Shown here: positions 44,601 through 57,993 of the stretch, one piece after another
Layout: each line of letters begins with the position of its first letter
How positions within the stretch are numbered: the first letter of the stretch is position 1
From: Clitopilus passeckerianus
Taxonomy: Eukaryota; Basidiomycota; Agaricomycetes; Agaricales; Entolomataceae
NCBI GenBank assembly: GCA_944990035.1
Contig: CALYLX010000095.1
Location: forward strand, 62,001 to 126,000
DNA length: 64,000 bases
Direction of reading: 5' to 3'
Position numbers and translations under genes: made by a program
The notes under the pieces: model-generated
Database searches by the model: none
Told to the model about the DNA's origin: nothing
Seen by the model: only the letters and a program-made list of their open reading frames with translations

Positions 44601-46822
44601 ACCTTGATTGTGAACATCGACTTTTGGAGGCTTCTCAATAATAGCGCAACCAATCTACGGGCACAAACCTTCCGTATCAAGCAAGATCCCAGCATTTGGG
44701 AACAACATCTTCAGCTTCATGCACCAGGTTCGAAACCTCGAAGCGACCGTGCCCCAGCTGTTCAATTCGGGGCAAACTGTGGAACTCTGCGCATTGGCAG
44801 CAGGATATTCATCTTCTCCGGGGATCAGTATGTCCCACTCGCGACGCCCCACACCGTACACTCGTACATTGAGGAATCTTGTTGCCGTGGGAAGTTTGTT
44901 GGCTTTGCGAGGAGACAGCGCCCGCTGAAGGCCTCTGAACTGGCTACGAACTGCAGTGTCGTAAATGACGGTTTCCTGGACCTCTCTCCTATTTCACCTG
45001 AACTCAGAGGCAACTTGAAGGACAACATATTGCCCTCGAAAGACGACAATGAAGAAGGGTGCGGAGGGAGAGGTGTCGATGAAAGCCAACGATGTGCGCG
45101 TGGTAAGGAGAAAAAGGCGACAAAACAGACACAAGCGACCAAGAAGAAAGACGCCAAGGCCGACTCCGACAGCGACGAAGAAATACGCGAAAGTTCTGAA
45201 CAGTCAGATGGCTCTTACGACTGCGCAGAGGCCTACGAGTCATGGAGCGAATGTTCGTCGGCGGAAGCTCACGAGGGCTATGCCTCTAGCTCCGAAGCTG
45301 AGGCAGACCAGTCGGATGAAGAAGCTGGCCGTTCTGTCATCTCCGGCGGACACTCTAATTCCCAAGACTCGGACGAAGAAAACTACTCAGATGATGATGA
45401 GGATTACGATTCTGGTTTTGCTTCGGACTCAGAAGACGAGGATGAGGACATTGATCGGCGCGTTTTTGGATATGGTCAGTTACGTCGATACGGAGAGGTA
45501 TATATGGACTCGGACGACGAAGAGGATATTTACAGGGCCTACCTCCAATCCACTGGGCGCAAAGATCGGGGCTCACCCTTAGTTGCTCAACTCTGTATCT
45601 TCGACACATCAGAGTCGCTCGAAAACCCTCGACTGATATTTCGGTTTTCGCGACCACTTGCCTTTCCCCTCTACCATTCCCCTCCTGTCATTCACCCAAC
45701 GCATCCGCTGGTCGTCTGGCCACTGACTGCCGGTGCTATCCTGTTCGGCGATCTCAAGGAGAACTCGTATTTCGAACGGAAACTAGTGCCTTCGACGTCT
45801 TCAGGTGAGTTATCTGTCGAATTGTAAGGTTACTACCTTTCCTCGTCTCATCACTCCTCCACAGCACGCCAGATATTCATGAAGTGTCACTTCTCAAGCT
45901 GTGGCAAATTCCTTCATATCGCCGCACTAGAAGGCCAGCAAGGAGATAGCACTGGCAAGCCTCCTCCCTCAGAACAAAATGGAGGAGGGAAATCCAGTCC
46001 TTCTAAAGAAGAACATTCAGACAACGAGGAGTATCCAGTTGTGGAGTCCGAATCCGAGTCCGAATCCGAGGATGAAGCTGAAGATGAAGGGAAAAAAGAT
46101 GAAGAAGGCGATCTCGAAGACGCAGAGGGCAACATCCACACCCGCGCACAAACTAACGTAGAAGCCGACAAACAATGCGGTTGTTCGGAGACAACCAAAG
46201 TCGCCCAGTCCCTAGTGGTCTACACATACCGCCTCTGCGCCTCCCAACCTACTCGCTCTCCACCATCGCTCGTACGCCAATCCAGGCTGGATCTCGGGCT
46301 CGTACATTCCATCCCGGTGAACCGACCCCCCTTCACTCTGACTTGGACGGACGAAGCCCTGTACGTTACCTGCCGCTCTCGGGTGCTCAGAGTGTACAAA
46401 ACCGACCTCGGCCATTCCGAACCTTCGACTGCCAGTGGCAGCTCGGAAGAATCTGAATTTCCTATTACTCGCCCCAAGGAGATTGTGGTCCTCCCGTACT
46501 CGCGACTCACGCGTGATGTTTACTTCTTCCCTGCCCAAGGCTCGGAGAAGGCGATGGTGTTGATGGGGAACAAGGACCTTTTGTACCCCTCGCCGCCTCC
46601 TATAGGCTGTTTGCTGGATGAGGAGAAGGACCTTGGGGGATGGGTCCGATCTTCTGGCACGCAAGATGTCCCAGACCATCGAGGGAACGGTCGGCTTACA
46701 CAGTCGCTCGAGCAATTCGATCCTGACGTTGATTGTGATTGTGAGTACAGATCTATTGCGTCTCCTACATTACGATCTTAACTGACTTCAATACAGTGGA
46801 ATTGTTTGTATTCCTGGACTAG
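41613..46822 (+). CDS. Large NACHT (STAND) protein with DUF7708-like N terminus and acidic C-terminal region
   Basis: About 1,500 residues in many exons. The N-terminal helical domain (LERYIASLPEGKTEKDFL, AVIWGALSVIIKG, LRDLASIISRF) resembles the DUF7708 module that precedes NACHT in many fungal proteins. The NACHT has Walker A LLCAGPGSGKSFLCAHV and Walker B AYVFLDGLDEE, followed by the helical region FSLLAFARRPLRLKELREAI. The C-terminal half has beta-rich segments (FLGIADDGREIRTMTF, DEDGTLIVNIDFWRLL, WTDEALYVTCRSRVLRVY) and two long Ser/Asp/Glu tracts (about 45150-45460 and 46010-46130). Introns near 41861, 41971, 42215, 42473, 43475, 44529, 45805 and 46741 all keep phase. Predicted NLR-like sensor. 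ATG 41613 is the first in frame; it ends ELFVFLD. Confidence 0.8.
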
Positions 46823-47176
46823 AAGCCAAGACATAGGATAGCCGCAAACCGCGTCCATAATATTTTATCAATATTCTGAAAGGAATGTACCGAAACGAAA
46901 ACCTTGGCTGCGACCTATCAGGCCGAAGCCCAGTTCGCAGTCACAAAGTATTCGTATATCGGAAGATTAATCTTCGCCCCGTTTCCCCTAACCACCATCC
47001 ATTTTGATCGGATAGTGTAGTGAATAATAGGGCGGTGCCACGCAAATTTATGCAACCGGAGAACACGCTCGACAGCTTATAGCTGGACCAGCTTGAAGAA
47101 CACAACCGAACACAACCGAACATGCATGTCCAGATGATATCATAGCGTCGTAGTAGTAGATGAAGTAGTAATACAT
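46823..47176. other. Convergent 3' flanks
   Basis: Short AT-richer stretch between the NACHT gene and RPL10. No gene seen. Confidence 0.4.
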
Positions 47177-47994
47177 CTAAGCCCTAAGCGTGTTGCGAAG
47201 GTTCTCTTCCAGAGGTCCCTTGGGCCTAATGAACTTGACGTATGCGCCATCCCTGGAATGGGGTCAGCATACTCAACAGACAGAATGACAATAGAGAAGT
47301 CACGTACTGGAACACCTTCTTCTCAGCCTTGAGTTTCTGGTAGTCCTCCTTGTTGACGTTGGTGAAGCCCCACTTCTTGGAGATGATGATCTTCTGGCGA
47401 CCGGGGAACTTGTAACGAGCACGGCGGAGAGCCTCGATGACGGTAGCCTGGTTGGACTCTTTTGTTCGGATGGAGAGGATGACCTGGCCGATGTTTACAC
47501 GAGCGACGGTACCGTAGGGCTTGCCCCATGCACCACGCATACCGGTCTGAAGCCTAGAAGTTTATTGGTCATGACGCCACCCTGGGTTGAGATGGTGAAA
47601 ATACTAACCTATCAGCTCCGGCGCATGACAACATCTTGTTGATACGGATGACGTGGAAGGGATGGGCACGGACACGGAGATGGAAGGAGTCCTTTCCGGA
47701 AGCCTTGGTGACGTACTTGTTGGCGCAAATACGGGCGGCTTCGAGGGCCTCACTTGAGAGCTGTTCGTACTCATCGGAGACGAGGTGAGCGCAGAAGGGG
47801 AACTCGTCAACGTTGGCACGTTTGCGACCAAGATCGAAGATACGGATCTATAAGCAAGAGGCATTAGAAAATTGTAGACAATTTCATGAGTTGAAGAGGC
47901 TAACCTTGGGATCCGGGACACCACGGTTGTACCTCGACTTGGGGTAGGGCTTGTTCTTGCAGTAACGGTAGCAGCGAGCGGGACGGCGACCCAT
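47177..47994 (-). CDS. RPL10: 60S ribosomal protein L10 (uL16)
   Basis: About 213 residues; a core protein of the large subunit that forms part of the tRNA corridor and is one of the last to join the 60S particle. Start [20 protein letters not shown] (ATG at 47994), then [59 protein letters not shown] and [16 protein letters not shown], ending [11 protein letters not shown]. Three introns (near 47250-47307, 47555-47608, 47850-47905) interrupt it. The sequence is strongly conserved. A C-rich, intron-like 5' leader upstream to about 48200 fits a ribosomal protein promoter. Confidence 0.95.
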
Positions 47995-48573
47995 TGTTAA
48001 TTCTGCAGGCAGTTATCAGTAAACCTGCACAAATTTGCAGCCCGCCAGCCAAAGCTATGCAGATCCTCCAATCCAGCGTCATCCAACCCTAAATTCACGC
48101 ATCCAGCCCAAAATTTCGCTCTTTTCAGCGGTTCAACATCTCAAATGACCCAAATCTGGCATATCTTCGCAAAACGAGCGTAAGGAGGGCGTACTCACAG
48201 TTAGGGGGGTGTTGGGATGGGGAGAACGGCCAACGACTGGGCCTTTTTGTACCACCGAAGAGGATGACTAACCTGGCAGCAAAGATGACTGAGTAAGCAA
48301 CGGACCCGCTCGGCAATCACCGAAACTCCTTTGCCTTACCAAGCTCTGGTCAAGATGATGACTTGTCCAAGCTGACGCCTTTGTAAACTCTAAGTTGCGC
48401 AATGAAAATGGATCCAATTAGGTGGATATTTATGTTAGAATTTAGTGTTCGAACGAAGCATGATCAGTGGTGTAGTGTATACAGGTTACAACGGCCAACT
48501 ACAGGGTATTCGATGCATCTTGCCAGTGGAAGCCAGGAGGGGTATTCAGAAAAGAGAGTAAATTGTCCTTGAA
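47995..48573. other. 5' region of RPL10 and 3' flank of the MAPK gene
   Basis: No gene seen. An acceptor-like TTCTGCAG near the RPL10 start and a donor-like region near 48195 hint at a 5'-UTR intron, which cannot be settled without transcripts. Confidence 0.35.
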
Positions 48574-50151
<1,578 letters not shown>

Positions 50152-51321
50152 TTTGGTTGGGAAGGGATTAAAATTAGGAGGTAAAGGTTCCGTGTTGTGT
50201 GGCGGAAGACAAGGTCACATTTGTAGGCCGCGAGCGAGCCCTCAAGACAATAGCGGCAAATGCCGTAAATGGTAAGCCTCTTTTCGGAGGTTCTTCCTGG
50301 AACTCGAGCCTAGTCCACTCTTGCTCTCCATATTGAAACGATCAACGAACTACGCGACAATAGTTGACTTGAACTGCTTCGGCTTCTACTCTGGGCATGT
50401 CCAAACCACTGGAAGGGCACAGCTTTGGTCACGAATCTATTGAATGCCCTTCACGACACCGTCCAACCGCCGATCGTTGTCGACGGAACGGGATCGCCTA
50501 TCAACCTCCGAGACCACGGGAACAAATGCGGGTCCGGTCGCAGTACGTTTATCTCTGAACAGCCACCTTAACAGTGAAGCGCGATGTGACCTTCATGGGA
50601 GGTAGCACATTACCACCACAGGTCCCCAGTTGCGCATTACCCGCGAGTATATAGAATGTGTAGGTAACGAGAAGATCGTCTTGTTCTAAAATGTGTTTGC
50701 GGCTTCAGCCACATGACGGAATCTTGACTGTTGTGATAGATGGTCGCTCCAGGGATGACAATGGATTGAATGTGGAGACATTGGTCATGGAGGCATCAAT
50801 GATATATAGCAATCAAATACAAAACCTCCTCAATCGCTTCGTTTTGTGGCGTTCAAGGGTTGACGGTCAACCTCCTTGGGGTCAATACTGTAGGTAGTCG
50901 ACAGGGCTGCTCCGGCTATCTCAACAACTTTTGGGTCCTTGCGCTATACAGAGGCCAGAGTTCCGAAAGCTCAAGGAGCCTTCACGCAGCCATTACCCCG
51001 ACGTTGTGGGCAGGAGGAAAGATGGCAACTGAGATGAAGCTACGGGCGCGTCGTCTCCTGGCATAGCACGCAGCCGGCGTAGCCGCCAGAAATCTCATCT
51101 CTTTGGGTTGATCAAAACTACTATACACTATACATCAGCAACCCTAATGATTGTGAAGCTTCCATTTAATCGTTTCCCAACCTTCCATAGGTGCACTATG
51201 CCGGACTAATTCCTCGTTCAGTCGAAATTGTTATTCTATTTTATCCAGATTCACATGATCTCACAACTCGCCATACCGCACGCTTTACATGATCTCCGTT
51301 CTTCGACCATCACATCGAGAT
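50152..51321. other. Intergenic, no supported gene
   Basis: About 1.2 kb upstream of both flanking genes. A 68-codon frame at 50691-50897 and an overlapping one at 50860-51066 have no motif and no splice-linked extension. Confidence 0.4.
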
Positions 51322-52034
51322 ATGAGCGAATCCATAGTTGATCGAGGACTCCTGCTGGTTTATGGAGAACCAGGTCCAAATGTTACCGAGGGTGAATTCA
51401 ACGGTCTGTCCCCTCAACGTCTGTCCTTCAGGTAAGGACTGATAGAGTCCTTGACATAGACTGGTACGACGACGAGCATGCCCCAGCTCGATTAACAGTC
51501 CCAGGAATCTCTACCGCGGCTCGATATAAATCGATCGACGGAATCTCCCCTTCTTGGATCGCTATCTACGACGCCAGGGATATAGCTGTGCTTTCTTCCG
51601 ACGCATACAAGAATCTAATGCCCCAAGCATCTGATAGAGAGAAGGCGCTGATTCCCCGCCTCAAATCGTTGAAAAGGGGGATTTATGAACTCACGGATGT
51701 CTTCGAGAAATGTGGAGCGACGGAAAATATGCAAGGATGGAGGGGGTCACATCTATTTATTGTCGAATCTCGATCATCCGTGGGAGATGAGGAAGTTGAT
51801 AAATGGTACCGGGGGGAACACATCCCCCTGGTTTCAAAGGCTGCTGGATTTCTTCGAGCCAGAAGATACCGCCTTGCCAGTCTTGTACAACTTGCAGGTG
51901 AGGAAGATCAGGCACCTGCAAGTTTCCTCGAGGTGTACGAATGGGACGACGGGGATCTTTTTGTTGGACCGGGGATCACGGGTACGAGAGGATCCAGAGA
52001 GCTCAGAAGCTTTTTGGTCCATAAGAAGTTCTAG
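51322..52034 (+). CDS. EthD-like dimeric alpha/beta-barrel protein
   Basis: About 218 residues, one intron (51404-51459). Two ferredoxin-like repeats can be seen. The first starts RGLLLVYGEPGPNVTEGEFN and continues DWYDDEHAPARLTVPGI with TAARYKSIDG. The second holds HLFIVESRSSV, VDKWYRGEHIPLVSKAAGFL and RARRYRL. The WYDDEH and WYRGEH signatures are those of EthD/stress-responsive barrel proteins common in mushrooms. It may bind or modify a small hydrophobic compound; the substrate is unknown. Confidence 0.75.
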
Positions 52035-52861
52035 CACGGTGGATCCACCTCAGTTAACCTGTATTATTTGAGTAAGAGCAATCTTCTTTCGACTGGCTTC
52101 TTCCCTGTCGTTAATCACACTCAATCGTCCGTTCTAACTCTAAAAATAAAAGGGCCGTCACCTCCACCGCCGACTGGACTTGCAGAAGGGTTCAAATCAA
52201 GAACTTGCTCCAAGAATATGACGATTACCCCGCTTATTAGCATTGCGATCTCTGTAAACGCGAAATCGGCCACCTAAAGGCGAAGCAGTTGTTACATTCC
52301 CAGCTCCCTGCGCGATCTACTCTTGGTTAGGCGCTGCTGAGAAGATTGGTGCCGCTACCCGTACCAGAAGCCATTGCAAGAACGGTAGATAGTTAGTTAT
52401 CGCGTGATATGGCCGTGTTTTCACTGATTGGTAGCGGATCTTGCTCTGTACGAATGTTGGCGATTTCATGATAAATGTCCTCTTCAACAGGGCTACCACC
52501 CGCTGTCGCCCCTTCGTAGCTCACACTGAGGGGTTCTCCTGGGTCGCTACGCCTCCTAAGTAGATTAAACAGACACTAGGAGAGGTCAAGCGAGCACTTC
52601 GCGTAATTGCGTCATATTTCGATGCATTAGTAGGCTTTTCAAGTTAAGAAATACAGATATCATGGTTGTCTAGAATACAGTGACGACAGTCGTCTATGAG
52701 GGATGATGCCAGCCAATAATACACGCCAGTTATCCATTATACCTTCATTATATTCCTCCACGAGCCGGCTCGTTCAAGATGCGATCCATATCTGGAGTCG
52801 ATCCATTAGGTCGGAGGATCAATAATTTACGTCCCCGTCCGCCGAAACACCAGCGCATTTC
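52035..52861. other. Intergenic, no gene seen
   Basis: About 0.8 kb of short frames without motifs between the EthD-like gene and the Cys-rich gene (convergent 3' flanks). Confidence 0.4.
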
Positions 52862-53624
52862 TCAGCTGTCGTCATGACTGTCGACCTGAATGGGTTCTGG
52901 GACGCCGGGTAAAGGTTCTTCATCTTCGCCCTCCTCTTTAAAATTTTGGGCGAAACAGCGAGAAGCGTGATCTTGGAGTGTGCAGTGACTACAGGTGACA
53001 TGATTAGTACACCAAGGATGATACACTCCACAAGCAGAAGCACGAACTCATGAAGACATGGCCGCTGATGGATTCGAGAATCTGGGCGGTTCTGAGTCTC
53101 TAGACCGTTGAGGTGGGGTACATCTTGCCGCCAGGCTTCGACATCATCCATCTTAGTCGAATCTGAATCGTAAAATCTGGTCCAGGCGTCACGAGTGCGA
53201 TCATAGCTGAAGAGGAGCCATGATATACCTGGGTGGAATGATGACTCGCAATGTTGGTGTTCTCGGGGATGGACTCGATAAAAGAGGGCTCGGCAGGTGC
53301 ACAAGTTCTGGCGTTGACAGGAGCGAGCTGGTGGTACGATCAGGGCAAGACAAAGCCGCAAGTGAGTAATGCATCCAAGAAGCTCGGATTCCGATACGGA
53401 TGACATACTCAACATTCGTGTTATCATCTGCTGGGCAGTCTCGACTGTATTTTATCAAATAGAACAAATTTTCAACGAGGCGGCGGCGTAGAATGAAGGA
53501 GGGACACTCACGTTGCAGATTCGGTCTCACGTACGCCGACCGCTGGTAAAATATCGCGATTTTTGGTGAGGTGGCTGTCTACACGCGTTCGCGCGCTGCT
53601 ACTCCACTCCTGATGATCGTCCAT
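52862..53624 (-). CDS. Uncharacterised Cys/His-rich protein
   Basis: Multi-exon model starting MDDHQEWSSSARTRVDSHL and splicing to LETAQQMITRMLSMSSV. A Cys/His cluster follows: CQRQNLCTCRALFYRVHP and HCESSFHPG. Then come SYDRTRDAWTRFYDSDSTKM and MDDVEAWRQDVPHLNGLE. A 59-nt intron with a CTAAT branch site leads to LHDHCTLQDHASRCFAQNFK and a short acidic tail ending DSHDDS. The spaced cysteines and histidines suggest zinc binding. I do not recognise the family, and the first intron was chosen only because it keeps the frame. Function unknown. Confidence 0.5.
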
Positions 53625-53698
53625 TTCTTGTACACTTATGGGCCAACTAAAGATCCAAGAGTTTAGTCAGGCGCTGTGGCTACCATGTGGCAGGGCGC

Positions 53699-54057
53699 TT
53701 ACTGCTCTTGTCGGTCGTCCATTCGCCCCGAGGACGCAGTCAAGATGGGTGAGACGTTCGTTGGGTTGGAAAACAAAGATTCCGTGACAGCAGGTGCAGG
53801 TGGATTATATGGCAGAATTCCAAGGGACGTCGGTTGGCGACGTCGGAGAAATGGTGAGGTAGCCGAATGGAAGACATCGGAACTGGGACAGGTTGGAGTG
53901 AATTCACGGTATCTGCGAGAAATAGTCAATTTTCTTCGGTATACTAGGAGATCAGATCAAAGAGCAGTGTCACTTACAGGCTCTGCCCAAAACCAAAGTC
54001 TGGCTTTGCAACCTGTGCGAGCATGGATCGGTGAACTTCGGCCTCCATTGGGTGCAT
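53699..54057 (-). CDS. Small orphan protein, about 97 residues
   Basis: Two exons (54057-53978 and 53912-53699) joined by a 65-nt GT-AG intron. It begins MHPMEAEVHRSMLAQVAKPD, continues FGFGQSLYREFTPTCPSS and is Pro/Ser-rich afterwards, ending SGRMDDRQEQ. No signal peptide or membrane segment is evident. The phase-consistent splice and steady codon use are the main support; a long open frame exists on the other strand too, so confidence is modest. Confidence 0.42.
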
Positions 54058-54594
54058 GATTTGGCTTACATTTTGCAGAACCTTGGACCGACTTTATAGG
54101 GATGCGGTGGCCAGTACACGCTTTTCGTTGACTCTACGTCAAACCCTGTCAATGCCTGCCTGCCCTCCGTCCTGCATTGGCAAGACCGAGATCTGCGCTG
54201 GATCGACGATCCTCCAAAAACATGCTGTTCACGAGCACCAAAAAGGCTGAATCTCCTGGTTTCAGATGATCATCAAAGGATGAGGATGAGAAAACGAAGG
54301 GGAAAAGCGAAGAATAAACACTCCGACTGGCTTCAAGATGTAGATGAACGCGTGTTTTGAGAGGAGCAAACACCACTTGGCTTTCGTCACCCAATCAAAT
54401 TAGGCGCCGGAACGTCGGCCCGACTTTTGACTCGGGGAGGCTGGGAATGGTATAGCGCGGGCGTACACACTGCTTCGTGTGGAAGGGCTGGTGCTGGACA
54501 TGCACGTCGCAAAAGTAAAATTCAAATTGCTATCGACTGCGTGTAAAACAGGAAAGAAGAAGTGGTAGTTAAAACACAAATACAGGCTAAAAGT
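54058..54594. other. Intergenic, no gene seen
   Basis: About 0.5 kb. An 81-codon minus-strand frame (54149-54394) lacks motifs. It probably holds the promoter of the small gene and the 3' flank of eIF2-alpha. Confidence 0.4.
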
Positions 54595-55904
54595 CTACTC
54601 ATCCTCGGACTCATCGCCAGAGACCTCTGCATTCTCCCGGCCGGCTTTCGCCATGAGCTGAGCAAGATCTTGTTCTTCTGACTCTGAAATGGCCTTGGGC
54701 TTCATTTTGACGATGAGGTTGCCTCCTTGATCTTCAATCGTGCTTTGAATCGATTCGATGGCACGTTCAAGACGTTCCACCGCAGCGTACTGGTGTTTGA
54801 AGGAGTACGGAGTGGAAGAAGGAGCAGTTAGGCCCTGAATTTCGGTGGAGCTAAGAATCAAGGTGAACGCACCTTGTCGGTAGCATTGGTGCTCAACACG
54901 TAGAGCGGTGGGGCAACAAGCTTCGCTTTAATCGGCACTGCTTCACTGCTTGCTTTCTCGCCTGCGCGGAGTGCTTTCTTGATAGCATCGATGCCAGCCG
55001 GGGTATAACATGTGAGTTCAATATCTGCACGAAGCTTGATGGGTTGGGGTGTGAGACGGCGTGCAATCGTCGAGGTGAGTAAGGTCTGAGTGGACGATGG
55101 CAATTGTTTCGGAAGCTGCGACCAGACAGCATCTGGCTCCCTGTCAGTTCAATTAGCTTTGGACAAATATTAAATCGACGACGGAAAAACGTACGTGAGG
55201 GCCAGTTTGAAGGCGTCATAGGGGTGGCCGTATTTCTTTCCAAGGGGCCAGGCTATTGTTTCATAGAGGACCTCGAGCTTTTCCTCCTCATTTGGACCGC
55301 CTATCGGGCCACCTTCGGTTTCTGGGAGGTCGTCCTCTCCAGCAGCCTGCCGCGCTTTCCGTGCCCTCCTACTCTCCTTCTCGACCGGCTCAGCGGCAAC
55401 AGGCACACCTGCCTCGCCTCCTTCTCCGTCATGATCCACGGAAGCGATTTTCGATGCAACATGGCGAAGTATCGAGGCCACGGTCTTGGATTTCATATAT
55501 CGCTCTTCACATTTTGTGATGTCTTCCGGAGAGACACGACGTTTCGAGAGATCGATATAACCTACAAGTCTGCAATTAGTACCGAGCTTGGTTATAGGCT
55601 GATCATCGAGGATCCTCGCACCTTTCTCTTTATCCACACGCAGCACAACGACAACCTCGTTTCTCCCCACTCGGATGAGTTTTTGCACTGATCTTATACG
55701 CCTGCGTGACAGCTCAGATAGCAGTATCATTCCTTCTGTGTTATCGTATTCTAGCTGCATATTTGCCGTCAGAACTGCCCAAATTTCGCGGTAAGAGTAT
55801 GCGTATCGCACCAATTTGACATATGCTCCCATCTCAGCGATCTGGCGAACTTGCACCATGACAAGCTCGTCAACCTCAGGATACTTCTGCTCGTAGTACC
55901 GCAT
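54595..55904 (-). CDS. SUI2: Translation initiation factor 2, alpha subunit
   Basis: The eIF2-alpha subunit, part of the ternary complex that brings initiator tRNA to the 40S subunit. Start [19 protein letters not shown], then [17 protein letters not shown] after an intron, and the S1/OB segment [20 protein letters not shown], whose first serine after ILL is the regulatory Ser51 site of stress kinases. It continues [50 protein letters not shown] and [17 protein letters not shown], with an acidic tail ending GDESEDE. A basic/acidic insert ([18 protein letters not shown]) lies between the OB and helical domains and is longer than in animals. Appears intact. Confidence 0.93.
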
Positions 55905-57018
55905 CTTTTTGAAGGTGTTATTGTTATCGACGACGACAGCACGGACGACGAAGAGAGTTAATGAATTGGCCGCCAACAGCAGGAGTCAGGCAAATCTCAA
56001 AATCGCAACCCTAACCTTACGAGGCAGAACCGACTTCCGATATCCGGCGCCGAACAACTCCTGGCTTCATACCACGACCACTGCGGGCCTCAGGTTCATC
56101 GACGATGCCCCAAGACCCTATTTCTTAATGCTACGTTTATAGTTGCGCTGACATGCTGCACGTAAAAGAATTCTCAGACGGGCACTTACCCCCTGATTTC
56201 ATAACCAGAAACAGATGCATTCTCTTCCATCTCGATGGAGTCAATGGACCTCCATGTGTTGAGCAGCTTATACATGCAGTCCATAAGCCGCAACGGCGGC
56301 AGCGTATTATCATCAAGGCAGTGCAGCACCCTCCCGGACATGCAACTGTATGATCTGTGAAAAATTTAACGACTTACGACATTTGAGGGCCTTTCTTCCA
56401 CCGACCCACCTTTGCCGAGCCTTCTATCTGCACGGATCCGTCATCTAGGGAGCACAAGCTGTCGACATGCCGATGTCATATTCTATCAGTGCCTGACCTT
56501 GTACGATTCTTCACGAAGCAGAGATCCTCGAACGGGATGAACCTGTCCGCTAACGCCTTCGTCTTTGTTATGTTTTACCAAGCCATCATCTGTGGGTTCC
56601 TATCTGCCTATCTGTCTACATTACCCGGAAACTGATGAAGTTTCGAAGCCTTCTGCTTCAGAAAATTCTAGCTGGGCCAACCTGGCCAACCTTCGCAATT
56701 TGCGCGCCACCGATTTAATGTTGGGGCTCAGCCAGGCTCAAGATAAGCTGGGAATCCAGGATTATCTCGTCCCCAAAAAATGGAGGCAAAGACTACTTCG
56801 TAAGATAGTTTATGGTGTCTTACTCGAGTTCGGCAGGAACTGACATCGAAATCCGACGGCTTTATCAGGCGTCTGACAGAGTCGACTTACATCCGCATTC
56901 AATGAGGCTTTCATGATACTCTCATGGAGCATTTAGTTGTGCCTTGTGGTCGAAATGTATAAAGCCAGCAAATCTTGACCAACTCCTCCAACCGCAATCG
57001 CAAGTTATCTAGACAAAT
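55905..57018. other. Intergenic, no supported gene
   Basis: About 1.1 kb. A 92-codon frame at 56565-56843 (LANLRNLRATDLMLGLSQAQ) has no recognisable motif and no signal peptide, and is left unannotated. The right end is the promoter of the secreted-protein gene. Confidence 0.4.
56957..56964 (+). promoter_or_regulatory. TATA box of the small secreted-protein gene
   Basis: GTATAAAG lies 55 nt before the start codon and is followed by a CT-rich leader (CTCCTCCAACCGC). This is typical of highly expressed fungal secreted-protein genes. Confidence 0.45.
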
Positions 57019-57771
57019 ATGAAGCTCTCGCTCTCCGCTGCCACTGCCCTCGCTCTCTCTTTGGTTTCTTCCGTGTGTGATCTCTTCAGACTTTGATCTT
57101 GCGTGGAGGTTAATGACGTCGTCAGGTCCAATCCTCTCCTGTCACTGAACGGAGACAGGCTTCAGAAACCTGTGTTTCTGCTAGCGAAACCACTTTCAAT
57201 ATCCAAGCGCGCTACAAAGACGATTCGACTACCGCCAGCGTCAAGATCATCGCGGTGAACACAGTTCCTCATATCGGCTACTCGATCCTTAGCGTATGTC
57301 TCCTCAGTTCCGTACGAAGCCCGACGATGATCTAATTGTTGCTTTCTCTGGCTAGGCTGGAGGTGCGACTTCGTACGACCATATTACGATGAAAGGAGGC
57401 AGCCTGAAAGGAGTCATCACTACCAATCCTTACCTCCAAGCCGTCTCGTACACCCTCTTTGCTGGAGAATCCCCGACCTTCATCTCCACCCAGTTCCCTC
57501 CTCCAGCGTGGTCGAACTACTGCTTCTTCGTAGGTTTTAATCGCCTTTGTCGATGACGCCTACTAACTCTTTTGTTACCTTCTCTGTTCAGCCTAACCTC
57601 GCTTCCAGCACTAGACCAAACAACATCGGTGCCAACGGCCAATCAGACCAGTGGTCACTCTGCCCGAACTCCACCGCCAGTGGAAGATTAGACGTGGTGT
57701 ATGAGGCCGCATCTGGTCATCCCCACTACAATCTCAATGATTGCAGGGGTGTTTGGCTTGAACAAGTCTAG
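57019..57771 (+). CDS. Small secreted protein
   Basis: About 190 residues in four exons (introns near 57073-57125, 57296-57356 and 57533-57592). A clear signal peptide opens the protein (MKLSLSAATALALSLVSS), followed by VQSSPVTERRQ, where ERR could be a Kex2-type processing site. The mature part has four or more cysteines (ETCVSASE, NYCFF, SLCPNST, DCRGVW) and beta-type segments (FNIQARYKDDSTTASVKII, HITMKGGSLKG). It ends CRGVWLEQV. An extracellular, disulphide-stabilised protein of unknown role; an effector or cell-wall function is only a guess. Confidence 0.75.
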
Positions 57772-57993
57772 ATTGTGTTATTTCCGTAATTTATCCCTAG
57801 AGATGAACATGATCAAATGTCCTTGGGTATCTATTTACATGTATTGTACAGAGTCTTTTTGCGGATATAGAAATGGATATAGAATCGATCTGCGTCTACA
57901 GTCGTGTTTTGTGTGAGATGATGCGACTCAAGTTGACCAGCGTTATACTGGTATAATGGTTGGTGCCCAATAATCCTAATCCCAATGCCCATG

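Noticed and set aside
45049..45582. Lys/Arg/Thr-rich frame within the NACHT gene
   Set aside because: Shifted frame of the acidic linker; composition is a by-product of GAN-rich codons.
56565..56843. 92-codon open frame between eIF2-alpha and the secreted-protein gene
   Set aside because: Single isolated frame, no signal peptide or domain; not supportable without transcripts.
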